64,000 bases of DNA from Brachionus plicatilis (Eukaryota; Rotifera; Eurotatoria; Ploima; Brachionidae). Below are positions 48,145-60,744 of the stretch, in pieces (positions within the stretch are counted from its first letter, which is position 1; the number at the start of each line of letters is the position of its first letter). The notes beneath the pieces are model-generated. The model searched no databases and had not been told where the DNA came from. It worked only from the letters and a program-made list of their open reading frames with translations. The DNA is taken from positions 818,423 through 882,422 of the forward strand of contig QEOQ01000694.1 in assembly GCA_010279815.1 (NCBI GenBank). Reading direction: 5' to 3'. The position numbers and the translations under genes were made by a program.

Positions 48145-49749
48145 AATTTGTACCATAATAAAAGTTAAGAGTAATCATTTTAACCTTGACTAACATTTAT
48201 TTATTTTATCAATAAATTCTTTTTTTTTAATTAATTTTTTTCAATTTTAAAAATAATAATAAAAATAACTTATGATTGAGTCATTATTGATCTTGGCGGT
48301 TTCATCAAGCTAGATAGATATAAATTCACAAAGCTGGTTAGAGATCAAAGCTAACTAGTCCTAACAAAAAAAGTGCTGAAAAAGTTCAAAAATTCAGTAA
48401 AAATTAAGCAATTAAAAAAGTTGTAAAAATAAAAATATATTCATATTCAAAAATAAAAATTCAATAAGCAGAATTTGATTATATATTAGAGAAAGGATAA
48501 AATAGATTAGTTATGGTGGCAGAGAATCAAGCAGCCACTAGAAACCATCAGAAAAACATCGTGAGTCAAACAGACAAAGTGAATTTTGGAACAAAAAACA
48601 ATAAAAAAATTCAAGTTTAAATAACTATTTGGTCCACAAAAAAATTAAAAATTAAAGTGTTGATTAAGAAGAATATATCCTATTTTCTTCAATTTACTTT
48701 TTCATATTCGGTATTTTTATTTAAGTAATTTTTTTATCAGAAGTAATGTATGTTGGAATACTTTATGGTGTCGTGACATAGTATTTTCAATATTAAATAA
48801 TTCAATTGACGAAAATCAAAATTTTATATGTGAAAAGGTCACCTAAAAATTAGTAGCAAAAATTTTAAGTATTTTCTTTAACAAAAATTTAAAGTATTCA
48901 AAATAAATTTCAGATCTTTTGGATTTTAACAAATTAACTAAAGAAAATTTAAAAAATAAGTTTAGTTTTTTCTCATCCTTAATCAATGAATTTTATGTCT
49001 CTTTGTTAAAATTCTGTTTTAGAAAGCATTAATCCTATCTTTCTAACACTCTTCTATATCATTTTATTTTTAAAAGAATTTTTTAAAAAACTTCTTACCC
49101 CCTTTTTTTTCTAATTCTGAAGGATTTTTAATTTATTAGAATCATTTCCAAAATATTCAAAATTAAATAATATAAAAAAAATTAACTTTTTCTTGACAAC
49201 ATCGAAATTCAATATTTTCTAAAATTTACTAGTTTTATTTGAGATAAAGGTTTTTTTAAATAAAAATACAAATAATAAGACAAATGATGCAAACTTCCAT
49301 CCCCCATTTACTTGAATCTAAGCAATTAGAAATAGATGATGAACCAAATTTACCAAAACAATTCAAACATTGAACCATTTGTTTATTTTAATTCTTTTGA
49401 TTTTGCGCTTAGCTTTTCAAATTGATTCTAAAAATTTATATTTCATGATTTAAGCTTAGTTAATTTTTTTTTCATTTTAGCGATCTAGTTTTTGAATTAA
49501 AAAAAAATACCTAAATACAACAACACAAAAATTCATTTTGATAGAATACTATTTAGAAAAAAATCAAAAATCATCATTTTTAGTTAAAATTTTTGAAGCA
49601 ATTAAGTGGTAAGTAAATATATAAAAATAATAATATGCTACAGCATGTTATCTCGTAGAGAAAGATACTATGGTCTCACTATCGTATCTAAAACTGGTAT
49701 AAATAACAAAATACGTTTATTTCTTGTTTGCCTAGAAAAAATCGCCAAT
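48145..49749. other. Intergenic, AT-rich
   Basis: Downstream flank of the bHLH gene; nothing recognised. Confidence 0.45.
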
Positions 49750-50730
49750 TTTCTACCTCTACGTTCGACAAAAAGTGTTTTCTTTGACTGATCCTTTTGA
49801 TTTATTCTGCTAACTTGTGTTGTCCTCCCCGTATACCTCTAGCTGGACCTTCAACTGAAAGTGAATCAGTGAGCTTATTCGGATTAATAGTCGATAATTC
49901 TTAAACCTTTCGAAAATTTAAAAGTACTGAATTAAGTGGCCTCACTTCTCCTGAAGGGTCGATAGGTCTAAAATTTCTAGTCTTTTTTCATAAGGAAGTT
50001 TTATGTCTTTAACAAGCTTAATGGCACTAATCTGTACTTTTTATAGTAATTCTATATTTTTTTTGGTAAGAGGGTACCAAGCTGCTATTGCATATTCTAA
50101 ATGCAGTCTAACAAATGCAACATAAAGCCATCTAAACGATTTATAGATAAGAACTTGACAGCCTTGCTCAACTATCAGAGGACAGTGGAGGCTGTGTTTG
50201 CAGCTAAAGTTGCTTGCTGGTCCCATTTTAAGGTTGAACAAAGGATAATGTCCAGATAACGTTATCAGTACTCTTGAGTGGCTTACCATTCATTGTAATG
50301 TTATACTATGTTGTTAATAGCCGTTGCTTTGCACTTCTCCTCATTAAAATTCATTGACCATTCTACCAGTCTATTCACATCAAGTTGGAGACTTTTAGGG
50401 TCAAGTGGATTTTTTATAACCGAAATTAACTTGGTGTCGTCTGCAAAAAGCTTACAAACGCATTTAACAACCTCAGACATAGCGTTGATAAAACTTACAA
50501 ACAATAAGGGATCGAGCACTGAGCCTTGTGGCACACCACTAATTACATCCAACCAGTCTGACACTTCTTCGTCCATCATCACTTTTTGCCTGTGTCCAGT
50601 CAAAAAAATCGAAAAATCTTTAATTTTATTTAATATATCATCGAATTCATAAAGTTCCAGCTTCTTTAACAATGTTCTATGCGACACTTTATCGAACGCT
50701 TTGGCAAAGTCAAAGAATGCTTAAGCTGTA
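49750..50730 (-). pseudogene. LINE reverse transcriptase, decayed (CR1/Jockey-like)
   Basis: Minus-strand translation gives FFDFAKAFDKVSHRTLLKKL, DVISGVPQGSVLDPLLF, KLFADDTKLI (catalytic FADD), DVNRLVEWSMNFNEEKCKA, then after a frameshift the LTLSGHYPLFNLKM region, FVRLHLEYAIAAWYPLTKKN, LVKDIKLPYEKRLEIL, and a tail GPARGIRGGQHKLAE. RT motifs up to and beyond the catalytic site are well kept in one 128-codon frame, so this is the best preserved RT in the window. The endonuclease and 5' end are absent. Confidence 0.85.
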
Positions 50731-52001
50731 GCAAAAATGTTTAGGTATTAATAAATCAGCGTTTTTTTTAAAAACAATATTAATGAGAAAAATTTAAAAC
50801 AATTAATTTAAATTTCTAGATATAATACGATATTGTGTGATTTATAAATCTAGTCCAGGGAATAATTTTAATTTTTTACTTTAGAAAAAAATTGTTCAAT
50901 ATATAATTTTTTCTAATATTAAAAATGGGATACCAATAATAAACCAATTTATCAAATAAATTCTAAATTTTAAATTCTACTAGTTTTTCAAGTTAATTTA
51001 ATTGGTAAAAAATTTAATTTAAAATTTTTATTACGAAATCTAGAAAATGATAATTCCAGGCTATGGTTATTTCTATTTTTATTTGATCAGCAATAAGAAA
51101 ATAGTCTGGAACAAAATTAAATTGAATTGTACGTTTAGTAAATATATTTTTTTTAATTAATTTAATTAAAATAAATATTTAAATTTAATAGAATTCATTT
51201 TTCATTTTCTGAAGAATTTGAGCTTTTTCAAACTTTAACTATCGAATTCAATTTTCGTTTTCGTTTAAGAATCGATTTTTAAAAGAAATATCACTAAGGC
51301 TTTGTTTATCGAAAAAAAAATTAATTCATTTCCTCTAAACTGTGTCAATCTATAGCTAAATTTAATCCATATTTATTTAATCAAAATAAATTCCTTCTGT
51401 TTTTTTAGATTTTAAGAGAGCGATTTTGTTTATTTGGGATTAAAAATTAGATATTATAACCTTGAAAATGCAAAAAAATTATTTACTCAGAGAAATTAAA
51501 ATTTTATAAAAGTTTTTAAAATATCTAAAAGAGCTTTTAAGATTTATTGTTTATTCTTCTATTGTTAATTTTATTTAAAATACCATTCAACTCAATAAAA
51601 TAAATATTTTTAAATGGTTCTTTTCAATTACATAATAAAAGCGAGTCTCCAAAAGCTATTCATTTCGTATATTTATGTTATGATGCAAATGGTCTTTTCA
51701 TTAATTAGAAACAAGTATCAAATTTGAGTGAAATATGACTTTTTTGCTCTTTATTCAATATTAAACTAGCTGGTCAGCGTTTTTCTTATTTTCCTTAGCT
51801 AATTCAAATAATATAATACCTGTCGCTTAGTAACCCGTGATTAAAATAGCCTAAATATGCATCAAAAATACCAAAAAATATAATTATAAATTTTCTTTTT
51901 TATAAACTAGAATTATTTATTCTTCAAAACTTTCAGTCAGTAATAATTTTATTTTAAAATTTCATTAGTCCTAAAGAAACGCCTTACGACAATTGTCAAC
52001 A
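50731..52001. other. Intergenic upstream of CEP72
   Basis: AT-rich; the only notable feature is the X-box-like site at 51823-51835. Confidence 0.5.
51823..51835. promoter_or_regulatory. X-box-like site upstream of CEP72
   Basis: GTCGCT-T-AGTAAC matches the RFX consensus GTNRCC(0-3N)RGYAAC at all but one position (T for the sixth base), 167 bp before the ATG. Confidence 0.5.
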
Positions 52002-54221
52002 ATGGACTCAAATTCAAATGTGGTTACAGAAGAATGGATATGCAAAAAGCTGAATATTGCCCATGATAATTTAGGTAAATTAAATTCTATGCCAAAATGA
52101 GCTTTGATAAATCTTGTTTTTTCAGATGACATAAAGACTCTGTCACTACCCGGAACCTATCATGAAAAAATATCACACCTGGGAAATTCTCTTTTCCGAT
52201 TTACGCGTCTTAAAGAACTTGATCTATCTAGGAACACTCTTGTCAGTCTTGAGGGTCTGGAAAGTTTAAAATTACTTGAAAAACTTAATTTGTATTTTTA
52301 TTTAGAGAAAAAATTAAAAAAAAAATTAAACTTTTTTTAAAGATATTACAACAATATTGGAAGTATAAAAGATCTAGAGCGCTTGAAGTACAATACAGCT
52401 TTGGTCGAACTGGATCTAAGACTGAATCCAGTGACAAAGGAAGAAAATGATTACAGACTTTATTTGATAAATATTCTACCATCTTTGAGAGTGTTAGATG
52501 ACAGAAGCATTAGAGAGAGTGAGCGACAGATGGCTGCAGCGCTTTATCACAAAATTCAGGCAGAAAACAGACATAATGGAAAAAATGGCATGGACAGTGC
52601 AGTGGTTTCCAGGGTAAAATCAGTGTCTAATATTGCCAAGCGTTCAGCAGGACTGACAGATGATGATGACATTGAGTTGAATTTAAAACCTTTTGAAAGC
52701 GAGTCAAGACTCCAAAAATCCCAGGAATTTTCGTCTGGAAGTAAGCTGGTTTTATTTTTTATTTTTTTTGGAATTTAGTTTTGTCAAGATTTGAGGGATA
52801 TCATTAAAGGATATCATTATAATGATAATGACTTTTTAAACAAAACTAAGAGTTGTAGCATGCTGAATTTGAGGTCAATAAACAACAATATGCCAAGTAA
52901 GTTTTTCTCCATCACTATGACTAACTTGTTGAGAAAAATTTTGATAAAAAAAGGGTTATCTAAACAGAAATCTGTTCATTTTAACGAAGTAGACAGTTAC
53001 TATGACTTAAATTCGTATCGCAGTTGTTCAGGTGCTAATTTTTTTTTGAATGGGTTCTAAAAATACTTATTCTAACCTAATTCTGTTAATTAAAATTAAA
53101 TTTTTATCTTCTTTTTTTTAACAACTGCTTTGCTAAAAACAATAGCTTATGCTTTTTTTATTTTAAAGACAATCATTTCAATATGAATGATGAGTCAGAG
53201 CATTACACAAATTTTAAAACGCGCGCAAACTTTACACCTAATCCACGTAAAGCCTTTGGTTTTAATTTAAATTTAATTTGTAAAATAAAATACAATTCTA
53301 GATTATGAAGACAAGTCAGAAGTTCGAGTAAATGATCACGAATATCTCAACGAAGAAAACAAAGTAAAAGATCGGAAAATAAAAATTAATTTGTTTAAAG
53401 CCTCAATTCTTTAATTTAAGAGTCAAATTTATGTGCTTCTGGACTTGGTTGATCGCTACTGGAATGGATCGAAGTCTTTGCACAAAAATCAAAAATTTTT
53501 GAACACTGCCAAACAAATTTTGAATGAAAGTGGTCCAGCAGATCGGTTCGAATCGAACTATCAATTGAAAGTCCTTCAGGAGGAAAATCGTAGATTGAAT
53601 TATCAATTGGGCCAGAAAAAAAATGAAGCTGAATCGGACTCGTACAAGGGACTTTTATCAGAAATAGTAATTGATAGATTTTTAAATTAAAAAATTAAAA
53701 TATTAAAATAAAAATATAATAAAAAAATGTAATAACTTTGAAAGGATAATTTGAAAAAGAAATATGTGGCATCGCAGGAAGAGATCAAAAATCTTCGAAA
53801 AGAACTTGCCGAAAAATCAGACAAGCAAAAGTTGAAAGAGGATGCACTGAGTTCTATGGAAACCCAAAATGGCAACATGAAACGAGACATTGAAATAATG
53901 AAAATAAAACTAAAACAATATGAACAATTACAGCAATTGACCACGATGCTCCAGGAGAGCCACAAATCTTTGGTATCTACCAATGAACATTTGCTCCAAG
54001 AAATAAATATTCAAAAGCAATTCAGCAAGTCGGGCCATAATCAGTCTCGCAATTCATATCACAATGATATGGATATTTATGGAGCAGCCAACTTTCAGAT
54101 TCAGGACAATTTAATGCAACAGATGCTAAACGGCCAAGATTCCAAAGTGTTGATGCGCAAACAATTTGAACAAATGACAAATGGTAATCAGGGCAGATAT
54201 GCTTATCCAGGAGTAAAATAA
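52002..54221 (+). CDS. CEP72: Centrosomal protein CEP72 (LRR plus coiled coil)
   Basis: Eight exons (52002-52074, 52126-52291, 52343-52740, 52789-53031, 53169-53246, 53302-53363, 53421-53666, 53745-54221) give 580 aa (human 647). Leucine-rich repeats span about residues 25-125 (TLSLPGTYHEKISHLGNSL, LKELDLSRNTLVSLEGLESL), capped by LNPVTKEENDYRLYLINILP and LDDRSIRESER. The middle is low in conservation. The C-terminal part has LLDLVDRYWNGSKSLH and a coiled coil ending YEQLQQLTTMLQESHKSL and VSTNEHLLQE, both hallmarks of CEP72/LRRC36. CEP72 is a centriolar satellite and pericentriolar protein that recruits CEP290 and gamma-tubulin components for ciliogenesis and spindle formation. Exon 4 is read through a possible internal GTAAGT because the frame is open and downstream phases agree. 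Confidence 0.92.
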
Positions 54222-54433
54222 AATTGTTAATACATTTTTGTAAACATGATCTGATTAGTGGCTTTTGTATTCTAACATTTTTTTAACACTAATTTGATTT
54301 AAAACAAAAGTTAGAAATTTAATTTAATCTCAAATACTATGGAAATTTAAAAAAATACAAAAATGCTTAAAGCTTTTATATATTTTTTTTAAGAATAAAA
54401 TTTTTTTAGTTTAATTTTTTTGTTTTGTGTTTT

Positions 54434-54849
54434 ATGATGTCATTAGAATTCAAAAAAAAGGTCAAGCGTTGGAATGGTAAAGTTTTTGCTGGTTTATTTA
54501 GCTAGAGAAAAATACTTTGAGTAAATTAAAGGTCGATTTTGGGAAACTTACAAATTAAAAATTGATTTGATGACTGATAGATTGTATTATTACAAAAAAG
54601 GCTTTTGGAGAACTTATTGTAATATTATTAACATAGAGGTAAAAGTTGAATTATTTAATAAACTTTTCTATTTAAAAAAATAAACAATAAAATAAGTCAA
54701 TAAAAAGACAAGTGTGGTTTGGACAGTCGACTATACAGTTAAGTGATAAGCCTTCGCTTTACCGAGTTAATGTTAAAATGCTAATGGCTTTCAAGGCTGA
54801 TTCTAAAATTGAATGGTTTTTATTTAGAAAATTTAACCATTTCATGTAA
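54434..54849 (+). CDS. Small PH-domain-like protein, unrecognised
   Basis: Three short exons (54434-54476, 54532-54638, 54697-54849) join in frame to about 100 aa: MMSLEFKKKVKRWNG, RFWETYKLKIDLMTDRLYYY, KKGFWRTYCNIINIE, SIKRQVWFGQSTIQLSDKPS, LYRVNVKMLMAFKADSKIEW and FLFRKFNHFM. The pattern W-x-TYKL, LYYYKKGFWR, then short alternating strands and an amphipathic end suggests a PH-like fold. It starts about 210 bp after CEP72 on the same strand. GTAAGT overlaps the stop codon, so an extra exon at 54915 (ending IIYSV) or at about 55895 is possible. No homologue comes to mind. Confidence 0.5.
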
Positions 54850-54932
54850 GTTTTTTTTAAACTTTTTAAAAAATGTCGAGTTGAATTAAGAAAAATTATT
54901 GTTCGTTAATTCAGCATTTACTCAGTCTAATT

Positions 54933-56029
54933 TATTTAATATTCTATTCGTTTTTTTGTGTATCAAGCAGAGTTGTTTAAAAGTCACAAGTCTCAAGTCC
55001 GCAATTTTAGATTTCTTTTAGAAAGTCCAGACTTAGACTTTAAAAAATAAAAATCAATCGTAAATAGAAGTAAAATTACCAATTTTTACGTTTAATTATG
55101 TAAAATCCAAAAATGCTAAAAAAATCTAAAATTTTGCTGTTTTTCATAAAATTTTGTTAAAAAATACGATTTTGACTAATGAATTTTTTTTTTCTTTTTA
55201 TTTTAATTTTTTATGTAAAAATTGGTAAAATCCAAAATTTTACAGGTAAATTTTGGTAAAATATGGTAAAAAATGAAAAAAATCTAAAAAAAATAAAATT
55301 TGTAACATAACACTTTTATTTATTGAAAATTTTTTAATGCAATTAATAGCCTGATTAATCACAATCCTTTTGAATTTTTTACAATTCTTGTTTTTCGTAA
55401 ATTTAGGTATTTTTGAGTAAAATTACGTAAATATACCGTGGATCCTATTATCAAATCACTACTTTAACTTAATGATTAAAACCTGATTCAATTATTATGT
55501 AATTAAAGAACCAAAACGTCTATTTTTAATAATATAATTATTAAATTATTTAAAAAATTAAAATTTTTTTAAAATTAAATAGCTGATTTAAGATCTGCCT
55601 TTTGTGTTGGACCGGTCCAGCTAAACCGCCCAATTTTCAAACAATCCATTTAAGGTCCAAATAATTTTTGACAAGCTGTATGCTTGTTAACCCACACTAG
55701 CCCTAATACCCCCCGGTAACAATATTTTTTGAATGCATTCAAAGGAAATATTAAATTTTAGCGTTGGAAATCAACTTAATCAAACTGATAATTATTTTAA
55801 TATATTTTTTTTTTTAAGAGTTTTCAGGCAACAAATTTTGAAGGTGAATGCTAAAAAAATTTATTCAAAAATAAATTTAAATTTATTAAATAGATTTCAA
55901 CAATGCATAGAATTTATCCAGAACTAGATGCTGAAAATAATGAATCACCGCCACGTTACACTTTAGCTTTTGTGAAATAAAATTTTAAAATAAAAATTTA
56001 ACTTTGCATTTTTTTCAAATATTTATCAA
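54933..56029. other. Intergenic, AT-rich
   Basis: Contains an inverted pair TACCAATTTTTAC / GTAAAAATTGGTA (about 55077-55089 and 55216-55229) and runs of TAAAATTACGTAAA-like words. A possible terminal-exon fragment near 55895-55980 (MHRIYPELDAENNESPPRY) was not assignable. Confidence 0.35.
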
Positions 56030-56101
56030 GGCCTGATGGTCTAGTGGTATGATTCTCGCTTTGGGTGCGAGAGGTTCCGGGTTCGATCCCCGGTCAGGCC
56101 C
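56030..56101 (+). tRNA. tRNA-Pro (anticodon TGG)
   Basis: A complete cloverleaf: acceptor GGCCTGA/TCAGGCC perfect, D arm with TGGTCTAGTGG (box A), anticodon stem CTCGC/GCGAG with loop TTTGGGT (TGG at 34-36), T arm GGTTCGATCCCC (box B). No intron. Discriminator C, then AATTTTTT as terminator. Confidence 0.96.
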
Positions 56102-56267
56102 AATTTTTTCAAAATTTTCGAAAACTTTATTTTTAATCACAATTACTGTTTATGAAAAAAACTAAATTTAGAAATAAGTGTATCCTTCTGAGCTAAAATA
56201 GTAAAATTTTTATTTCGGTCTCTACTCTTTTGCATTCGAAATTAAGAGTTTTTATACACCATTCTAT

Positions 56268-56281
56268 GTAACTATAGTAAC
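56268..56281. promoter_or_regulatory. X-box-like site upstream of the MIP-like gene
   Basis: GTAACT-AT-AGTAAC fits GTNRCC(0-3N)RGYAAC except for T at position 6 and is a near-perfect palindrome. It lies 126 bp before the ATG. Confidence 0.5.
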
Positions 56282-56406
56282 TCTTATTTAAATCCTAACA
56301 ATAAATATCAACTAAACACAGTCAAATAAATTTTGTTTTTTTAAATTTTTGCAATTATCTCCTATTAATTATTATTATTTTGATTTTTTGCATGATTTAA
56401 TTGATA

Positions 56407-59140
56407 ATGGCTCAAGTAGTCGCTAGTGCGCCCTATACACTCGAAAGTTCAACTAATTTGTCAAGACCTGATTTTAAAACATTTCTACAACCCGATACAA
56501 ATGTCGGCGAAACCAACATTACCCAGTACAAACATGAAAAAAGTTTTAATGAGCTGCATATTCCTAATGCAACTGGTCCTTTAAACTATGGAGTTACCTG
56601 TTGCGATGATAATGAGGCTGTTAGAGCACCAATGCCAACAATGATTAAGAAAAGAACTGAAATTAGAATATTGGATCCTTGTAGTAGTTTTGTTAGCCCA
56701 GCTGGTGAAGTTTATTTAAAGCGAGAAAAAACTCATTTGGGAACTTTCGGAAAGGCCAAAATAGAGCCTCAAACGAGTATTCCACAAAATTTTCATTCAA
56801 TTAGAACTCAAGAAGAAAACATTGACGAATTAAAGTAGGATATTTTTTTGAAATTTCTAAAATAAAATAAATTCTTTAATTTTAATATTTTTTTATATTT
56901 TCTTTTAAATTAGGCGTATCCGCGAAGGCGATGGTGAACCCGAGCTTAAATGGAATGCAAATAAAATATCTGATATTGTTCTCCGGTCTAGATTAGGGGG
57001 TAAAATAAAATAGCATATTAAATTCAATAAATTATTCACAAATAAATATATTTCGATAATAATAATAATAACATTTAAAAAAATTCAATTAAATTCAATA
57101 ATTTTTTTAAAATTTTTTCTAGGATGGACTAGTGATGCAAAATTACCTTCTACCACTGAATCATCCGTAAATAGCCCTTATCGATTAAAAGATATATTTC
57201 CGGTATGATATTTCTTTTATTTTTTTAAATTTAAAAATTAATTAAAAAAATTAAAACTGATAGAAAATGAACATAGGGTATAATGACGAATCTATTAGAG
57301 ACGAAATGGCAAAAAATTATCGTTTCACCACGTCAACAAAAGAGTAGCAAGAATAAATAGAAATTTTATTTTTTGAAAATAAAAATAATTTTTAAGAATG
57401 TATGGACATGTAAATTGGGATAATAAAGTACCAAAAAAACTGCACGCGCCAATAACAACTTATGAATACGGGAAGCCCGATCCATTGAAGCCAAGTCTCA
57501 CTGGATCGACTCATCCACAAATATATCAAGTAAGTACTTAATGATCTTGAAGAGTGCTGGTTTAATTGTTACTCAGAGTTGGAAGTGAAAATTGTGGATC
57601 ATAATTTGGATATTTTTTATTTTTTTAACATTTCAAAGCTTTATTTTTATACATTTGAAAAAGGATTGTAATTTCTAAAAATGCGATGAAATTTAATTGC
57701 GCATCTAAAAATTTTTGAGCAAGATTGAGCGCTTGAAATTTGGTCAAAAATTTTACTCTGCTGAGTAAAGTCAATTTTTTTCATTTTTTTGTAAACAAAT
57801 TCATCAATACTTTGCACACATTGATTTTTAAATTTGCAGATAAATGCAGAATTTAAAACAATTATTTTCGACAAAAAAAGGGTGCTTAGTATTTAATGTT
57901 TTAATCATTAAAAAAAACAATTAAAAAATAATCTGATCCGCATTCAAATTTTACACAACTCTCGGAAATGATAAATTTAGAAAACGTTCTTAATTTTTAT
58001 AATTAGGTCTTATTTTATATTTAAAGTCAAATTTTGACTCTAGATTTGATTTAAAATGAAAAGAAAATTTTTTTATGGATATATTTCTCTAAATAAACAA
58101 ACTAATTTGAATAATTGAAATTTGAATTTTTCTTGAAATTTCTCAAGTCTTTTAACAATAAAACTTAAAAATATAAACAATCATTTGCTTTTAATTTTAG
58201 AATTTATAAAAAAATACACTTTTGGAAAGGAATTAATTATAAACAATTTTTCTTTAAGAATAAATCAATAAATGAAGTATACTACTAAATATCAGTCAAA
58301 AATTTTAGATAATAAATAAAATAAGGAAGATTATGTGACTTTCTGAAAAATGTTTTGTACTCTCCAAACTAGCATATTTTATCTTTAAACAATTAAAAAT
58401 TACTAAAACTAATTAAGACTGTTGCTGGAAGCGCCTGGGACAGAGTTCAATATCGTAACAATAATTTTACTCGAGCTGATGTTGATTTGTAATTAGTATT
58501 AAAAAATTTTTTTGAAATTTTGATTTTTTTTTTAAGTACTGCTCCTTGTATTCGAGGCAATCATTTACCAGGCTATTCTGGTCACATTGGAGGCAAAAAT
58601 CTTCAACATATGGATGATGTAATTGAAAAATTCACTCCATTTACAGTCCTACGAACCCAACAGCCCAAGGAACCAGAGCCAAATTAGTATTCTTCTAAAA
58701 TAACTCTTAATTAAAGCAATTAAATAATTTTTCAAAGCAAACCAAACATTCCTGGATACACCGGGCGAGTTCACAACTTTAAGACAACAAGTGTGTCTCA
58801 TTATGATAAAATGGGAAGACCATATACAACCACAGCTGCTTTTCATAGGTAAATCAATCAACAAAAGTGTCACCAGAAATTTAAAGTTAAACTTTTTTAA
58901 AGGGAGCTTCCTATGCAAATTTCTAGGGATAACTATAGCCTTGCTGGAGACTTTTCTATTATTCAGACCAGAGTTCCGCCACAAAATCCCTATGACCAAA
59001 TATCGAGACCTGTGGACTCAGCTATCAACAACTCAATCGACAACGCAAAGCATCCGATTGTGATTTCTAAAGAAACTAATGACAAAAGTTTTCTGGTAGA
59101 AAACAGAGAAAAGGAAATAAAATCAATTTTAAAGAAATAA
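56407..59140 (+). CDS. Probable ciliary/sperm microtubule inner protein
   Basis: Nine exons (56407-56834, 56914-56999, 57123-57202, 57264-57343, 57397-57529, 58418-58488, 58537-58686, 58738-58848, 58903-59140) join to 458 aa. It has no enzymatic, membrane or coiled-coil features; it is a polar, Pro/Gly/Tyr-containing chain with IRGNHLPGYSGHIGGKN at about 298-314 and KPNIPGYTGRVHN at 344-356. The PGYxGH/R motif occurs in axonemal microtubule inner proteins such as the FAM166/CIMIP2 and SPMIP families. The length would suit SPMIP7 (SPATA48), but I cannot confirm orthology. Intron 5 (57530-58417) is by far the longest of the gene. An X-box-like site upstream supports a ciliary role. Poorly sure of name, sure of gene structure. 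Confidence 0.75.
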
Positions 59141-59330
59141 TTTGCAAGATTTATTTATTTTGATGATTATTGTTTATTTTTCTATTTGGAAGATAATTTT
59201 TAAATAAAAAAAAAAAGAAGAGTCTAGAATTTTTTTTCTTTGATTTAAAAATAACAATTAATTACGATCCAGATAATTTATATTAAAGAAAACATAGAGC
59301 CTTAACCAAAGTTTATAAATCTATTTTCTT

Positions 59331-60744
59331 TCACAAATCTGTAGCATCTTTTGACTTGAATTGAAATTTTCTTAAATCAAATTTTTTCTCTTTATTGCGT
59401 TTGCCCACATCTGAATCGTTGCCGGTTTCATACGGACTATGTCTTTCCGAATAATTGGTTTTGACCTTACATGTCATGAAACTGGACAAAAGCTCAATTG
59501 GCAAAGGAAAAACAATTGTTGAATTTTTTTCACCTGCAATATTGCTTAAAGTCTGTAGATATCTTAATTGAATAGCTGATGGAGATTGACACAGAATATC
59601 CGATGCTTCCTTCAGAGCTCTTGACGATTTGTGTTCCCCCTCGGCGGCTATCACCTTAGCTCTTGCTTCTCGAGTGGCTTCAGCCTCTGCGGCCATCGCT
59701 CTCTGCAACTGAATCGGCAATCTAACATCCTTGATTTCCACTCTCTCAACTTTTATTCCCCTTTCAAAATATTCACTTAAAAAACTAATCTCTTAATTTA
59801 AAAAAATACCATTGATCTTTAGTAAATTAATTTAATAGGATTTAAAAAATAATTTCTTTATTTTAGTCTACCTGTAGCTTCATCCAAAATTTCTCGCATA
59901 CATGACGAGACTGCTTCTCGATTCGAAAGTATCTCTGCCAAAGAATTTGTTCCCAGAACGTTTCTCAAGGAAGTCTGAGCAAGCAGGCGCGTTGATTCCT
60001 GAGAATTTTCTACATTTGAAATTGAGATTACTGGATTAAACACTCGATAATAAACTTTGAAAATTTTAAATAAAAATTTATAACTAAGAGAAAAAAAGCA
60101 AGCTAACCAACTGCGTCTACAGCCACAGTAACTGAATCTTTGGTAAGAACTTCTTGAGGTGGTACATCAAAACTTACAGTACGCATGTCAACTTTAGTGT
60201 ATGATTCAATACATGGCAATACAACAAAAAGACTTGGGTTTTTATTTAAAAAAAATTATTTTTTTTTATTTGATATTTTTGCTCACCCTGGACCTTTTGC
60301 GCCACCTTTCATTAAACGACCCAGTCGGAATATCACAGCGCGTCTTAATTTATAATTTTTTTAATTATTTATTAAATAAAAAAAATCTCCTAAAATTTAC
60401 TCATATTCTTGAACAACTTTGATGGTAGCAAATAAAGAAAATGGAAAAAATAAAATTATCAAAAACCAGGAAAGCGAGAGGAGAATTTTTCCGCACAGAC
60501 CATGGCTTTCATCCGAAATTTGAGCTCCGATTATATATGGTATGTCAGTGTGTTGAGCCCATCGGCGCAGCACTGATGATTTACGCGGCGCACTCGCTTG
60601 TTTCGGTCTTTGGTGATCTTCCACTATTGAGCCGATCGAAACAGAGTCCAAATCAAGATCATTTTTGTTTATTGACAGACCATTTATTTTATTAGCATGG
60701 CTCAATTTATGAGCAATGCTCGACCTTCTCGCCGATGAATCCAA
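59331..60744 (-). CDS. Stomatin/podocin-family membrane protein (5' end uncertain)
   Basis: Exons 60744-60401, 60343-60287, 60232-60108, 60054-59872 and 59791-59331. After a variable cytosolic N-terminus comes one hydrophobic hairpin ([20 protein letters not shown]), then the SPFH/PHB domain: [101 protein letters not shown]. Such proteins oligomerise at cholesterol-rich membrane patches and tune ion channels (MEC-2, podocin, STOML3). No ATG exists in the first exon: upstream of 60744 the frame meets TAA. The true start must lie in an unseen exon; a TTTTCAG acceptor sits at about 60759 but would put that TAA in frame. The acceptor of the last exon is also a choice, made by phase, adding about 8 residues relative to stomatin. 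Confidence 0.88.

Noticed and set aside
52921..52967. Possible intron inside CEP72 exon 4 (GTAAGT at 52897 to AACAG at 52967)
   Set aside because: Removing it would break the frame (exon 5 needs a different phase), while reading through keeps all downstream phases consistent.
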